DNA from: Conchocele bisecta
Taxonomy: Eukaryota; Mollusca; Bivalvia; Lucinida; Thyasiridae
Length of the DNA stretch: 64,000 nt
Assembly: GCA_029237695.1 (NCBI GenBank)
Contig: CM055266.1
Location: 112,919,370 to 112,983,369 of the forward strand
Direction of reading: 5' to 3'
This document shows positions 1 to 46,260 of this stretch, one piece after another. A program made the translations under genes and the position numbers. The notes beneath the pieces are model-generated. The model did not search any database. It was not told the DNA's origin and saw nothing but the letters and a program-made list of their open reading frames with translations. Every line of letters starts with the position of its first letter. Within the stretch, counting starts at the first letter, position 1.

Positions 1-420
1 CGCGAAAACTTAACATTGAAAATGGCTAAGTCGACTGCGCGGAAAAAATGGGTCAAGTTAAAAAAAAAAGTAACATGTTGGATAGTGATATGTGGTGGGC
101 ACCCCTTGATTATGAAGCTGTGAAAGTTTGGTGGTCCTAGGCGGTACAGTACCAAAGAAATGGACTTAAACACGAAAACTTAACATTGTAAACGCGAAAA
201 GTTAACATTGACTGCGCGGAAAAAATGGGTCAAGTTCAAAAAGGTAACATGTTGGATAGCGATATGTGGTGGGCACCCCTTGGTTATGAAGCTGTGAAAG
301 TTTGTTGGTCCTATGTGTTACAGTAACAAAGAAATGGACTGAAACACGAAACTTAACATTGATTGTGGACGCGACGCCGCCCGCCCGCCTGGCTTTCGCC
401 AATCCAATAGCCTGGATTTT
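1..420. repeat. Interspersed repeat end, two tandem units
   Basis: Two units of about 190 bp, each with AACTTAACATTG, GGTAACATGTTGGATAG, TGTGGTGGGCACCCCTTG and GGACTTAAACACG blocks, ending in CAATCCAATAGCCTGG. The same module ends the composite repeats at 20188-21146 and 25915-27576. No coding potential. Confidence 0.75.
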
Positions 421-34847
<34,427 letters not shown>

Positions 34848-34880
34848 TTTTCGTTTTTCCCTCGGACAGAGATGCGGCAA

Positions 34881-34892
34881 TTTCCCGCCAAA
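34881..34892 (-). promoter_or_regulatory. E2F site upstream of MCM3
   Basis: On the minus strand the sequence is TTTGGCGGGAAA, a full E2F consensus, centred about 40 bp upstream of the MCM3 ATG. Genes of the MCM2-7 complex are classic E2F targets at G1/S, so S-phase expression is a fair inference. Confidence 0.8.
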
Positions 34893-34896
34893 TTGA

Positions 34897-34904
34897 CCAC
34901 GTGG
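34897..34904. promoter_or_regulatory. CACGTG E-box in MCM3 promoter
   Basis: The palindrome CCACGTGG lies 5 bp beyond the E2F site. It is a canonical E-box (Myc/Max or USF class). Function is inferred only from motif and position. Confidence 0.45.
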
Positions 34905-34959
34905 TAACAAGGCCAGACTTGCTTGTGCACTTGGAGTGTTGTGAATTCGACAAGGGACG

Positions 34960-35044
34960 AACTACATCTCTCTCTCCTCCTCCTCTCTCTCTCTCATCTC
35001 TCTCTCTCATCTCTCTCTCTTATCTCTCTCTCTCTCTCTCTCTC

Positions 35045-35097
<53 letters not shown>

Positions 35098-35099
35098 TC
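34960..35099. repeat. (CT)n / (GA)n microsatellite
   Basis: Long imperfect then perfect CT tract, reading as (GA)n in the MCM3 direction, about 115-255 bp upstream of the MCM3 ATG. It abuts the truncated BEL 3' LTR. It could act as a GAGA-type promoter element or be neutral. Confidence 0.9.
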
Positions 35100-35315
35100 A
35101 CCACGTGCAAATGACAATCTGGCGGAGTATAAACAACTGACGGAGTAAATCAATGAATATATCAAATAACAGGAATTAGTGAAGCATGAAGCACGAGAAC
35201 TGCAAGAATATAAAATATCACGTGCATATAACAATATGACGGAGTATAAACAACTGACAGGAAAGTAAATGAATGATTATATCAATAATCAAATTACATC
35301 GCGATCTTCGCGACA
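35093..35315 (-). repeat. BEL 3' LTR, truncated
   Basis: Collinear with the start of the 5' LTR (CACGTGCAAATGACAATCTG ... CAATAATCAAATTACATCGC). It breaks off at the CT microsatellite beside the MCM3 promoter. The R-U5 part with any poly(A) signal is missing. Confidence 0.75.
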
Positions 35316-35469
35316 TTCCCACAGGAAATAATAATATCATATATGACGAATAATTACAAAGCAAACACATGTCATTGTAATTACTAATTGTTCATGGTAT
35401 AACGGAAATAATCATCTTCGTATTTTACGGTGGAAAACCTTGGTACGTCGTATATCTATATCCCGTCAT

Positions 35470-37236
35470 TGTCCATACTTCAACTTCAGTTAACTTAACT
35501 TTATTCCTGTAGATGTTTGCAATTCAGCTGATCTGATCCATCCATTTTGACTAGTACGCAATTGTGTTAATTTTCCCAGTTTCTACTGTCCTCGAGGTAC
35601 ATTGTCTTTTAACAACACTACGTCACCAACACTAGGGGAAGCATGATATTGCACTCTGTGTGCTCTTATCGTACTCTGAGTTCTTTCCCGAAGGCTCAAC
35701 ACATATTCATTTCGCCACACTTGCCAGAAAGTGTCCAGTAGCCGCTAACCCTTTTCCCAAAGTTTCAATAGTTTGTCAGCACTACTTTCACACGCTTATA
35801 CTCCGGATCATCGTCACTTTCTAAGTCAGGTATGCCTGTACGCGGATTCAAGCAGAGAAAAGGACTAGGAGTTATGGGAATGGATGATTTCAAATCGTCT
35901 CCAATGTACACTAAAGGCCGTGAGTTAACAACTGCTTCACATTCTTTAATAAATGTTGACATCTGTTCGACTGATAACAACTTCAGACCTATAGTCTTTC
36001 GTAGAGCTCGCTTAACGAGACCGACCAGGCGTTCAGAAAACCCGCCCTTCCAATGAGCTAGCTCTACGATGAATGTCCACTTGATATCTTTATTTGAAGT
36101 ATAGTTCAGAAATTCATCACTTTGTATAATACTGCCCCATACCAACTTTATTGTGTCACTCGATAACTTGAATTGCTTGACATTGCCACTGATGATCTCT
36201 ACAGGCGTCCCTCTCGTGGCTATAAATCTTCGAAAACACAGAAGAAACGTATCTGATGACATGTCTTGCACCAATTCCAGATGTACGGCACGTGTAACAA
36301 GACATGTGAAGAGACGCACCCAAACCTTTTGAGTGTCTCCGTTTTCCTTTATGTAGAGTGGTTCTAGGTAGTCTACACCAACTCTAGAGAATGTACTTGA
36401 CTCCGAAACACGCGACTTTGGTAACGGCGCCATTGGTGGTAACTTGTAAGCACCTCCTTCAGTCTTCCGACATATTTTACAACCTTTCAGAACTCTACTA
36501 ACGATGGCGCGACCGTGTGGAATCCAGAATCGTTGTCTTACTTCACTTAATGTTTGAGACACGCCACTATGCATTAACTTCCTGTGGTCCCTTTCAATGA
36601 ACAATAATGTTACATTTTCACGTGCTGGTAGTAGAATAGGAAATCTCGCTGATTCGTTGAAGTTAGCGTACTCCAACCTGCCACCGCATCTTAACATACC
36701 GCCATCATCAACGAATATATCGAGCTGTTGAACAAGATTATTTGGCGTTTTCGCGGCGATTGCGTAAAACACATCTGCATAATGTTTTCTCTGCAAATAT
36801 TTCTGCCATTTACATTCTGCAGCTTTCAATTCATCACTGGTTAAAAGTCTAGTCGTGCATTGCTGCAGCGCATTTGATTTACAAATCATTGACATCACGC
36901 AGTGACTCTTATCCGTTTTGTCACTGAAGAGTAACTATTGTCATCTATTCAAAACGGCGCTGTACTACTTGCTGGTTGTATTTCTAGAGCACTTTCCTTT
37001 TGAATTCTGGAATGTCCTAATGTGCTATCATTTTCAGTTTCTGTCACATCGCTTTTAATGTTTCTAGCACTTAAGGGAATTTCGATAGTTTGGTCTGAGT
37101 CTTTTATCAATGGTGGCCACTCAGCTAATGGGAACAATATCCATTCTGGTCCGTGCCACCACGATTTGTCTTTGCATAAGTCTGATATTGTACAGCCTCG
37201 ACTTGCCGTGTCTGCAGGATTATCCTTTGTATTCAC
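35470..37236 (-). pseudogene. BEL integrase with DUF5641 tail
   Basis: Inserts the cDNA copy. Order on the minus strand: NTKDNPADTASRG (linker), an H2C2 zinc finger (HRKLMHSGVSQTL ... GCKIC), and an rve core with first Asp in VGVDYLEPLYIK and Glu in AHWKGGFSERLVGLVKRAL. The expected middle motif S-D-N reads IISGNVKQF, so the second catalytic Asp is Gly. After the stop near 35765, one frame over, WQVWRNEYVLSLRERTQ and SPSVGDVVLLKDNVPRG give the DUF5641 chromodomain-like end, to about 35470. The 377-residue stretch 36898-35765 is open. Confidence 0.9.
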
Positions 37237-37264
37237 ATACCGGAATTGAATATTTTCATGGCGT

Positions 37265-39101
37265 CTAATTTCCTTCCTTGACTTTGTTTTCTATGAAAAC
37301 TGGTAGTTTCTTTTTAGAAGATATCCACTGCAACACACATTGTGCATCGGTCATCAACACTATTGAATCCGGTGGAAGCTTAATCTGAGTGTCTACAAAT
37401 TTCACACTCCTCACGCCAATGAGAACTGCCAACAATTCAGGCCTGGGTATGGACATGCTTTTTCAACGGAGCAAGTCGTATTTTGCTAAATATGAAGTCC
37501 GACTTCGCTCTATTCTCTGTCTGTTGTACCAGATATATTGACGTTGCATACGCTTTGGCTGAAGCATCACAGAAGCACACAAGCTCATATTTGGTTTCTC
37601 CTCGTGGATCGGAAATAGAAACACACCTGTTTATCACCACCTCCTCAATTTTCATTAAATCACCTTTTATCCCCATCAATTCGCTTGAATCTATTGAGTC
37701 AAGTTCGTCATCCCAGTTCAGATCTTTGCCCCAAACAGTTTGAAGCAGGAGTTTTCCTCGCAAGGTAACAGGAGCGAATAGCCACAAAGGGTCAAAGATT
37801 GAAGCTAGTTGTTTCAACACATTTCGTTTCGTTTTTATCAGTTCCTTATTGAAGAGATCGGACCATTGGATAGCCAGTCTGTCGGTTTCGGTATTCCATG
37901 TATGACCCAAAACTTTGATTGTTTCATCCTTTTCCAGATCTTCATTTGCTATTTCCCTGTTCACTTGTTGGCTATTGGTTTTCCATTCTCGTGAGTTCAT
38001 TTTAGCATCATTGAACATCGAGTTGGCACCTCTGTACAAGGAAGTGGCTTCTTCCGCTGTATTTGTTCCTGTAACTACATTGTCCATGTATATGTTTTCT
38101 TTCAACTGATCCGCCAACGGTGATTCATACGAGTATAATTCCAGCACAAAAATATTTACACAATTCCCTAACATTTGATTGGTCCGTTGCAAGTCTCCGT
38201 CCAAAATTTATATCCCAGTAAACTCCATGCCGAACTACTTTCCGTAACCGTCAGGCGCAGTTAAAATAATTCTTAAGAAAACGGAAAATAAACACATTTT
38301 CTTAATGAATTTATTTAAAATGCTGGAATTATAAGGAATGAATGGCCTTTCTGTGGAATTTATCGGGGATATAAACTTGGAAAAGTCGCGGGAATACTGG
38401 ACGAGGCCTTCCGGCCTTCGTCCAGTATTCCCGCGACTTTTCCAAGTTTATACCAAGATTCCACAAAAAGGCCATTCATTCCTATATTAAATGATACTCG
38501 ATAGTAGCCCCAAGAAGGAACGGACTTGAGATAACTCCAAATGGTACACGTCTAAATCGTAGTTCCTGAATATGAGTGTCGTCTACCAGTGGTTCTTTGT
38601 AGTCTTAAACCAAAATAATCTCGTAACATCTCTTTCTGACGGCTGTAACTCTACTTGCAGAAAGGCCTTTTCGATGTCAGAAGTGATACCTCTTTTAGGT
38701 ATCCTGAATCTCAAAAGTATACCGCATATATTGCGAAGTAGCACAGGACCTCTGTATAGGCATTCGTTAAGACTTTGGTTTTCCTTTCGCGCCCTTGCTG
38801 ATGCATCGTAAACCACTCTTAATTTTGTTGTGTCCTTTTGGGGCTTGATTACAACATGATGTGGAATATAATGTCTGATCCCATCGCATGTCTCTATATC
38901 TACCCTTTCAATAACACCCGTGTGTAGTTAGTCCTGGATCACGGCGTCATATCTTTGTATTAGATCCGGCTGATTTTAAATCTTGTTCACTAATGACTTA
39001 AGCCTTCCCAATGCTAATCCACGATTTTCAGCAAGATCCTGGATGTCTTCTTTGCAAGGTCACGTAACCTGGTAACGTCAATTTTCACGTTTAACTGTTT
39101 C
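37265..39101 (-). pseudogene. BEL reverse transcriptase and RNase H, split by hairpin insert
   Basis: RT fragments on the minus strand: VVYDASARARKENQSLNECL (38816 downwards), then KRGITSDIEKAFLQVEL with a catalytic Asp, then [20 protein letters not shown] near 38500. The frame is broken by an insert (38206-38492) and resumes with LENIYMDN-type sequence; the usual YVDD box reads YMDN. RNase H signals are KYELVCFCDASAKAYATSIY and IPRPELLAVLIGVR, then MTDAQCVLQWI. Several frame changes are present. Identity is secure; the enzyme cannot be made from this copy. Confidence 0.88.
38206..38492. mobile_element. Long-hairpin insert in BEL RT
   Basis: The arms 38334-38408 and 38409-38483 pair almost perfectly over about 50 bp from the centre (CGGGAATACTGGACGAGGCC against its complement) and again at the tips (AGGAATGAATGGCC). 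It interrupts RT between the FLLGATIE block and the following block, so it arrived after the retrotransposon. Confidence 0.8.
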
Positions 39102-39770
39102 TTAGAATTTCTCCAGGACCTTTTCATCATCTTTATCTTCTGTTTCATCGGTAATTCCTATGGATTCAACGTTCCAAAAATCTTCAAGATTTGGTTTTTG
39201 AGGAAGCACTTCATCAACACCTTTGAATAAACTATTGTCACTACTCTCTGTCAGGTTGTTTCCATGTGTCAATATCAACATATTTATGTCATTCGAATCT
39301 TCCTCACTATTACCGGAGCTTGTTCTTCCAGATAATATCCAACCGAACTTTGACGAGATCAAATACAGTCCTGAATCCACTACGATTTTCTCAGATTCAA
39401 TTATATCGAGATAGTAGTCATTTCCATCTAGTATTTCGAGCGAATTTGACTCTGTCTCTGTTGGAATAGTATCTGCCAATGTCAAGTTTTGAGTAAGTGC
39501 TAGCAACTTCTCTTTGTGTTCTAGTTTTATTGGATGACGTTGTATCATTCCGCTGATAATTGGCACTATGTTTGCTATCATTGTCATGTACTTTCCATTT
39601 TTAAGTTTTACATTCAACGTTGTTGATCTTGTTTTAATTATCTTCGACTTTACACTTCCAAATGTTACTAAACGTATTTCTTGTTCGTTTTCTTCTGGAA
39701 GGCATAGACATTCTGCTAACGAATGTGTAATGTAAGTCCTGTGAGAACCTGTATCTAGTATCACACGCAC
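39102..39770 (-). pseudogene. BEL aspartic protease region
   Basis: Retropepsin-like domain (DUF1758 type) that would cleave the polyprotein. The active-site motif is VILDTGSHRTYI at the N-terminal end of this frame. The zinc-knuckle part of gag ends just upstream in another frame, so at least one shift separates them. The C-terminal half (LEILDGNDYYLDIIE, GWILSGRT) is the usual linker before RT in BEL polyproteins. The frame is open for 222 residues. Confidence 0.85.
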
Positions 39771-40031
39771 CTTTTCACTTTTCGAGCTGGAATTTTTATG
39801 TCTGTTAAGGCTGTTTGCATTAACACTGTTTCATTATAAGAAAGAAGTCCTGCTTCCTCGTCAACATTGTCTGCCCTATTCACTTCTTCTGAAAGATAAA
39901 CACTTTCTTTCACTGACTTTTTCTGAAACCTGTTTTCACAAAGGCTTCTATGATGCACATTTACTTTTCTGCAGTATATACAGACTTTTGAACTTTTACA
40001 TTCCTTTGCCAGATGATTATCTCTCAGACAT

Positions 40032-41353
40032 TTAAAACAACAACCTTTTAATTGTTGCTTTCTTTCTTCGACTGTCACATTGGTCGCTCCAATGATCTTT
40101 TTCGCATAATCTACACTTTCTGGTAGGTTGTGTTAAAGGGCGTTTCCTGTCACTGGCAACTAAGGCTTCTGTCGTATATTTTGGTGTATTTTGGCTTGCA
40201 AAACCTCTAAAGTTTGTATTCGGCCTTGTAGCTTGAAACCTCTGCACCTTATCATCACGGTAATTCTGTGTTTCAGAATATTTGGTCTTTTCCGCCTTCT
40301 CTTTCGATACTACATATTGCCGTAACAGATCTCGTAACTTCAGTATTGTCCATCTGTTATCAGCCCCTTTCAGTAATTCAAGCTGCAAGAGGACGTCATT
40401 TGGTAATTTACTGCGTATCATAGACACGAACACATGTTGATCCAAATTCTCTTCAGCACCTCCAGGCTACGGAGATGGCGTTCAATTGTATACATAAAGA
40501 AACGTAAACTCTCCACTGTATTCTTAACTGGGGCTAAATTGATTAACTTCTTATAGTGAATGTCAACAATATCCTGTCTGTCACCAAACCTTTCATGTAA
40601 AATTCGAACTGCAACTCTATAAATTTCATTTGACAGTGTAAGGCCGGCTATTGCGCTTCTAGCTTCACCAGTAAGTTTTCCCTTCAGATAGTTGAATTTA
40701 TCAATTGGTGTTAGGGTGTCATTTCTATGCACAGCACTTTCGAGTGAATCCCAAAATTATGTCCACTGTAACTTGTTTCCACTAAAACCAATTATATTTA
40801 TCCTAGGCAACTTAACTGCAGTTGTGTGTTTATGTGTGTATTGAGTCTCAATTAATTATTTTTGCATTTTCATTTGAACTTCACTTCTTTCCTGTTGCCG
40901 CATGAAACATTCCTGTTGTAATTTCATTTGGAGGTCACACATCCTTTCCACAACACTTTCACCGTTTTCAGGAGCAAGTGTATCATTTTAGTCATGTTTT
41001 CCCTTGTTGTCAGATTCACTCAGCTCTTTTTCCAGAACTTGAAGCTTATAACCCACTGACAAGGCTTTATTAGACAAATTGGAATCATCTTCAATAATCG
41101 TTTGTGTTAATTCATCATCTGATTCACCTACCGCTTGTGCTAATTTTTCGGACTGATTATTAAGTTTCTCAATGTACTAGTTTATTTTCAGTTTGCATTC
41201 ACTCACTTGCTGTCGAACAATCTTACATTCTTGAACCGACAAATCATCATTATTTGTCTCCAACAATGTTAACCCAACATGCTCTTCTCTGTCCAATACA
41301 TTAAAAAACAGGGTACGCACTCTCTTTACATTTTGTAAATTAATATGAGCCAT
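40032..41353 (-). pseudogene. BEL gag
   Basis: Capsid/nucleocapsid precursor that would package the element's RNA. The ATG at 41353 opens MAHINLQNVKRVRTLFF and a glutamate-rich, probably coiled-coil N-terminal part. In-frame stops follow (TAG near 41177, TAA near 40991 and later ones). The DUF1759-type core is at 40732-40418 (LTPIDKFNYLKGKLTGEARS, VRILHERFGD). A frameshift near 40440 leads to SMIRSKLPNDVLLQLE. Two zinc knuckles follow, CRLCEKDHWSDQC and CFKCLRDNHLAKEC, plus a third CIYC cluster. Order and motifs fit BEL gag; the stops show it is dead. Confidence 0.85.
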
Positions 41354-41564
41354 GGTGAGGATTGTATTTCAACACGGTACTTTATGTAGAATCACAGAAC
41401 ACATTCTATGTTTTGTACACTTTACAAGCAAGTCTGTAATAAACAATGCGTACTTACAGTGTATCTCTCATTTCCGACATCAACTTCATCACCTTTTTCG
41501 TACTCACTTTTAACTTTCCACTTTTCACTTTTGCACTTTCCCAGTTTCCGGCGCACCATTTCAA

Positions 41565-42139
41565 TGTGGTGAAGACCCTTTCAGGTGGCCCCTTTCAGCA
41601 CTTTATTTGCTTTATTCACAATCTCCAACCCCACTGAAGACTTTTGGGAGTTTCTTTTTTGTCATGAATGGATAAACACATGTAAATTCCATTTTTTTAT
41701 TTGTTCAATACTATAAGTATAGATACCACAATATAAATCCATCAGAAATAATCTTAGGCAACTATTTTAACAACTCCGTATCGAATGACCCTATTGACAC
41801 CCTTTTATAAACTAATGAACTCTTGAACCCCTGAAGAAAAGGATCTAAGCTTTATATACTAGCAGGAATTCCCGCCAAGACGGGAACGAGAATTACATGA
41901 AGCACGAGATAAAACACCACGTGCAAATGACAATCTGACGGAGTATAAACAACTGACGGAGTAAATCAATGAATATATCAAATAACGAGAATTACATGAA
42001 GCACAAGAACTGCAAGAATATAAAATATCACGTCACGTGCATATAACAATCTGACGGAGTATACACACTGGCAACTGACGGAGTAAAAGTAAATCAATGA
42101 TTATATCAATAATCAAATTGCATCGCGATCTTCGCGACA
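41565..42139 (-). repeat. BEL 5' LTR
   Basis: Starts TGTCGCGAAG and ends CCACA on the minus strand, 575 bp. The first 230 bp match 35093-35315 apart from small indels. An internal duplication repeats the GACAATCTGACGGAGTATA block. A TATATA-like word lies near 41856. Confidence 0.75.
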
Positions 42140-42712
42140 ATTATCTAGTGTGTGGATAAATGTTCTAAATCGAATAGCGGAAAAATAGTATGTTTCTTTA
42201 AACTGTAATACGATGTCCCGGAGTCATATTAATGTAGCTACATCATACTAATAAACTCGCATGTTATCTTATAATCTTGAATTTGTAAATATTTATTAGA
42301 AATGTACATGCTACTTATAATGAATTACAGTATAAATTGCGACATGGTAGCACGACCTGGCACATTCGGCTGTGATTGTGTGTAATCTATATCATATAGG
42401 AAAGCGTATGTGATTTTTTTATAAACACGGAATGTCTGCCTCCATATTTACAATTCTCTGCTAAGAAGCTAGTTGGCTATGTGGCTAAGACAATACTAGT
42501 TTAATTGAGGCGAAATATTGTGCTTTCAATGGTCGAGAAATTATGACAAACAATAAAGCCTTTTCAAGCACATTACACATATTCTTGTAATTCGCATACG
42601 ATTCCTATCTACTGTTTCTATTTTTTTCTGGCAATGCATAGTTTCAGCACTACAGTCATTCTTAATTCTGAACTCAGACAATACCTTCATTCCTTAGATA
42701 GTATAGTACAGA
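42140..42712. other. Intergenic AT-rich DNA, no gene seen
   Basis: Directly right of the BEL 5' LTR. No ORF or repeat recognised. Confidence 0.4.
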
Positions 42713-42921
42713 AGCATGGAGGGGACATGTGTGTTTTTTTATTTATCTCGTGGCCACGACTTATTATGTCGTGGCCACGAGATAAATAAAAAAAAACACA
42801 CCTAAAGAATCGTGGCCACGACATAATTCAGTTGTGTTTTTTTTGTATTTATCTCGTGGCCACGACATAATAAGTCGTGGCCACGAGATAAATAAAAAAA
42901 TACACATGTCCCCTCCATGCT
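42713..42921. mobile_element. Double-palindrome element with TCTCGTGGCCACGA cores
   Basis: The outer arms GCATGGAGGGGACATGTGTG and their complement enclose two copies of a palindrome built on TTTATCTCGTGGCCACGAC, at about 42738-42791 and 42848-42896. The whole 209 bp folds on itself. Confidence 0.85.
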
Positions 42922-42974
42922 TCCGTAGTATAGCAATATACTAAATGCTAAACTGTGTCTGAGATTATATCTCA

Positions 42975-43065
42975 GTTAGCAGGAGGAACGGGGGGAGGGG
43001 GTTGTCTAGTTGCGAAGGTAACACTTGTAATCTACTCCCGTACCGTCCGTAGCTAGCTACGATGC
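42975..43065. repeat. Fragment of the GGATCC-ended MITE
   Basis: GCGAAGGTAACACTTGTAAT, CTACTCCCGTACCGTCCGTA and GCTAGCTACG match the inner palindrome arm of the element at 48211-48512. Confidence 0.7.
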
Positions 43066-43284
43066 CCATGTTGCACCAAGGCTTATATGCATGAACTATA
43101 TCGGCCAATCTGCAAATACGTATACACTGATATATAATTATTAATACATGTATATACAATATATTTGCAAACAGTGACAACCCGACATCAAACTACGTTT
43201 ACACCAGTTGCCGTCTAAAACCAGAATCTCTCTCTAATACTTTACCAGTCCTGGCTGAGAATCCCACTGGGAAGTCACGTGATC

Positions 43285-43480
43285 TCTCTACAGCAGGTAC
43301 TAGTATATAGCGAACACTGAGCATTTAGACGGTATATACCCAGGGTTCGATTCCCACCTCTACCCGCTGCGAATTCGGCGTGTCCTTGGGCAAGTAAACT
43401 TCGTGCTCGCCTAGTCCTATCGGATGGGGACTTAAATAGTCGGTCCCGACATGCAAGGTCATCGAGCCAGTGTCGTCTTT
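43285..43480 (+). repeat. SINE with tRNA-like B box and TGTCCTTGGGCAAG core
   Basis: CCAGGGTTCGATTCCCACCT is a good B box, followed by GCGTGTCCTTGGGCAAGTAA, a conserved core seen in many invertebrate SINEs, and TCGGATGGGGACTTAAATAG. The 5' tRNA part is diverged. Confidence 0.6.
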
Positions 43481-44306
43481 AAATCAAAGCATTTACATTT
43501 TATTGTTAATACCTTATTCTAATTTTAAGCTTACGGACCAGCATAAATGTGCGGCATTTGGTGCTTGGCATCGGACTTGGATATGGACAATGAAAATAAC
43601 ATGATGAAATGCATATTTCGTTGCAATCAGAATTGGTATGATCTTGTTGAACGCACAATATAGGAAATCCGATATGTATGTACATATATGGGTGAAAATA
43701 TAAACAACACAGCGGTCCTAGTATCGGCATATATCTTCAATTAAACCACTTTACACAGGGCCATGATGAAATCATGTTTTTATTTTTTATAGTATTTTTT
43801 TTCATATAAAAAAAATCCTGATATGCGTGTATGATATATATGACTAATATGCACTCAAGTACTAGACATACTATACACAATATTGTTTAGTTCATTGAAC
43901 CACGAAACACATATGACGTGAGAAACCCAAATAATTCATACAGTGCAGTGAACCGAAGATCCATTTAAACTTTCACATACTATCAACTATATAGTACCTT
44001 CTTCCGCATCGTGCGTGTCTGTGAAAGCAGAGCAGTTGTCACATACGCATATAACGTTTAATTGCAAAACACTTTATTACATCGTCATCGGTCATAACAG
44101 ATCTGTAAGGTACCGAGTAAATAAATTTATCCCGTAAACACGGTGCGTATGTGCCGTGAAATATTGTTGACATCCTGTCAATACGACCTAATCACTGCGT
44201 ATGAATAAGTGCGGTTGTCATGCTAGTCGATTCTCCGATTTTGAGATGCGGCGGGGTTATTTTTTGCATTTTAAAGCTATTTATAGGTGTTGACAGGATA
44301 AATATA
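43481..44306. other. Intergenic AT-rich DNA, no gene seen
   Basis: No gene or structured repeat recognised. Confidence 0.35.
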
Positions 44307-44451
44307 ATAGTAGGTTATATAATTAGTGCCGTGAATGGGGAAAATATCTGGCGCGGCACGGAAACGGGATGTACTCGGCAGAGCCTCGCACATCCCATTT
44401 CCAAAGCATTGCCAGATATTTTTTCCCATTCACGGCACTAACCTACTATTC
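44307..44451. mobile_element. Palindromic element, about 45-bp arms
   Basis: TAGTAGGTT and TTAGTGCCGTGAATGGGGAA on the left pair with TTCCCATTCACGGCACTAAC on the right; an inner pair CGGGATGT / ACATCCCAT surrounds the centre. No ORF. Confidence 0.8.
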
Positions 44452-44481
44452 TCTATATCAACAGCTCCGCATATAGCGGGC

Positions 44482-46260
44482 ATATGCAGAGGCCAGAGCG
44501 CCGTTTCATTAAACTTCGTACGACTAAAATGTTTGTAAGTGCAAATTTAGGAAATCTGGAAATTTCAATTGATGGATTTACATTTATTGAACATAGACTG
44601 AATATATGCTCAATAAATGTAAATCCAATAATTATTTACAAGAAAACGTTGTTGATGTGAATTTACAGACTATCATACTACAATATAGGATAGTTTAGAA
44701 ACTAGCGATATACAGATTTTCAACTAGCATAGATAATTTCATACTGCATAGTTGACCAACATTTATAACGTAGACACAAAAAGTAAATTATAATTACCAT
44801 GTTACCGATAATTATTATAGCTGTATACTGAACACAGAATAACAAGTGAAAATTATATAAATTACTTCTAGCTGCAATATTGACAATTACATAATTGCGA
44901 AAAATATTGTATTATGCTCCATAAAGGTACACAATGAGCTGTAATAAAAAAAAAATGTATGTTGTTTTGTAATCACTGTAATACATGAATACGAGTCTGG
45001 TCAAGGTTTGCACTGTTCGCTGTGAAGTCTTGACTACTTACGCAGCCGCGAGTGGGACGATAGCAGAATCCTGGGACAAATTATACAATACTGTGTCCCA
45101 GTGCAATCTGATCAGTGCTTGTACTGTACGTTATTTAGTCTGTACTGGGACTCAATATTCTATAATTTGTCACAGTCTGTACTACTAGTGTACATATTAA
45201 AGTATGATCAGACCGGATGAATGTCAACCACAACATAATCTCCTTCATTTTGAATTTTGTAGCTAACATTAGAACTGAGAGATGAAGCCATGCCTGCTAC
45301 CATAGATTGTATGTCTGTATGAAGATACAGACGTGAGAAGAATTGTCTCTTAATTGAGTAGTCTTGTCGGCAAAAAAAACAACAAATCGCAGTTTGCACG
45401 GCAGTTACTAATAACTGCTTTTAATTGGCAACCATGACGTTAGTTTCGGATTAACGGTGTGATTTGTTAGATAATCAGCAGTGTTTAAAATAGCAATTAA
45501 TATTTCGGTGACAAACACACTCGTCTCCAATTATTAGCTTCAAAGTACGTGAAAATCAAAGTCTAATTTGGTTATTTTGTTCACAAATACTTTTACCGAC
45601 AACACGGTCATGCCTCGGGTAACATACAATCGTCCCACCGCCGCTAAACACCGTAAGCAGGTGCCCGTTTCAACGAATATCACGGAAATTGCCGAAGATT
45701 TCCGTGATACTGTAACTGGAAAATGAAAACAGATGGTGTCATTATTATTATCTAAAAAGGACCAAAATAATATTAACTTAGAAACATAATTTTTATATCA
45801 ATAGATAGAAAAATGAATGAGCTAATTGAAAATACCTGTGCATTTTTTGCCATTATTCTTATAAAAAGAGATTTTGCAATTTTCCCAACGAAAATCGAGA
45901 ATAAAAATAACAATTTGCTATATAAATCATATACAAACTACCGACTATGTTTAAAGCTAAAAAGGACCAAGATATTTTTATTTTAAAAACACGACCAAAA
46001 CATCATCATAAAGTACAATAATTGAAGTTTAAAATGTGACTTGTGCATTATTAATCGGTTGTGTAGTTTAAAAGTTACGTAAGAAATGGTAATAGTCTCC
46101 TATATAATTACATATAAAACTCGCCGCTACTGATGCAGACTTTCTACAGGTGAATGCCCCGTTCTTTATCCCTCCGCGAAAGTTGGATATGATTTTGAAC
46201 TTACGAACATTTTAGTCGAACGAAGTTTAGTGAAACGCGCCCCAGCTGGCCTCTGCATAT
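44482..46260. mobile_element. TIR element, CTTACGAACATnTTAGTCG family, copy 2
   Basis: The left end ATATGCAGAGGCCAG, then CGTTTCATTAAACTTCGTAC and GACTAAAATGTTTGTAAG; the right end is the complement with few differences. Contains the 44573-44628 hairpin. A 38-codon frame starting MPRVTYNRPTAAKHRKQ (about 45610) is the only coding hint, followed by a TTTCCGTGAT hairpin. Related to 16189-17663. Confidence 0.75.

Larger units (their letters stand above)
35093..42139 (-). mobile_element. BEL/Pao LTR retrotransposon (decayed)
   Basis: On the minus strand: 5' LTR 41565-42139, a TGGTGCGCCGG primer-binding-like site just after it, gag from 41353, protease, RT, RNase H, integrase and a DUF5641 tail ending near 35470, then a 3' LTR starting at 35315. 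Both LTRs begin TGTCGCGAAGATCGCGATG. The 3' LTR is cut at about 35093, where the CT tract begins, so U3-side sequence is kept and the rest is lost. Many stops and a hairpin insertion in RT make it non-autonomous. Confidence 0.9.

Noticed and set aside
34901..35234. Serine/leucine-rich and Arg-Glu-rich open frames
   Set aside because: They are translations of the (CT)n microsatellite.
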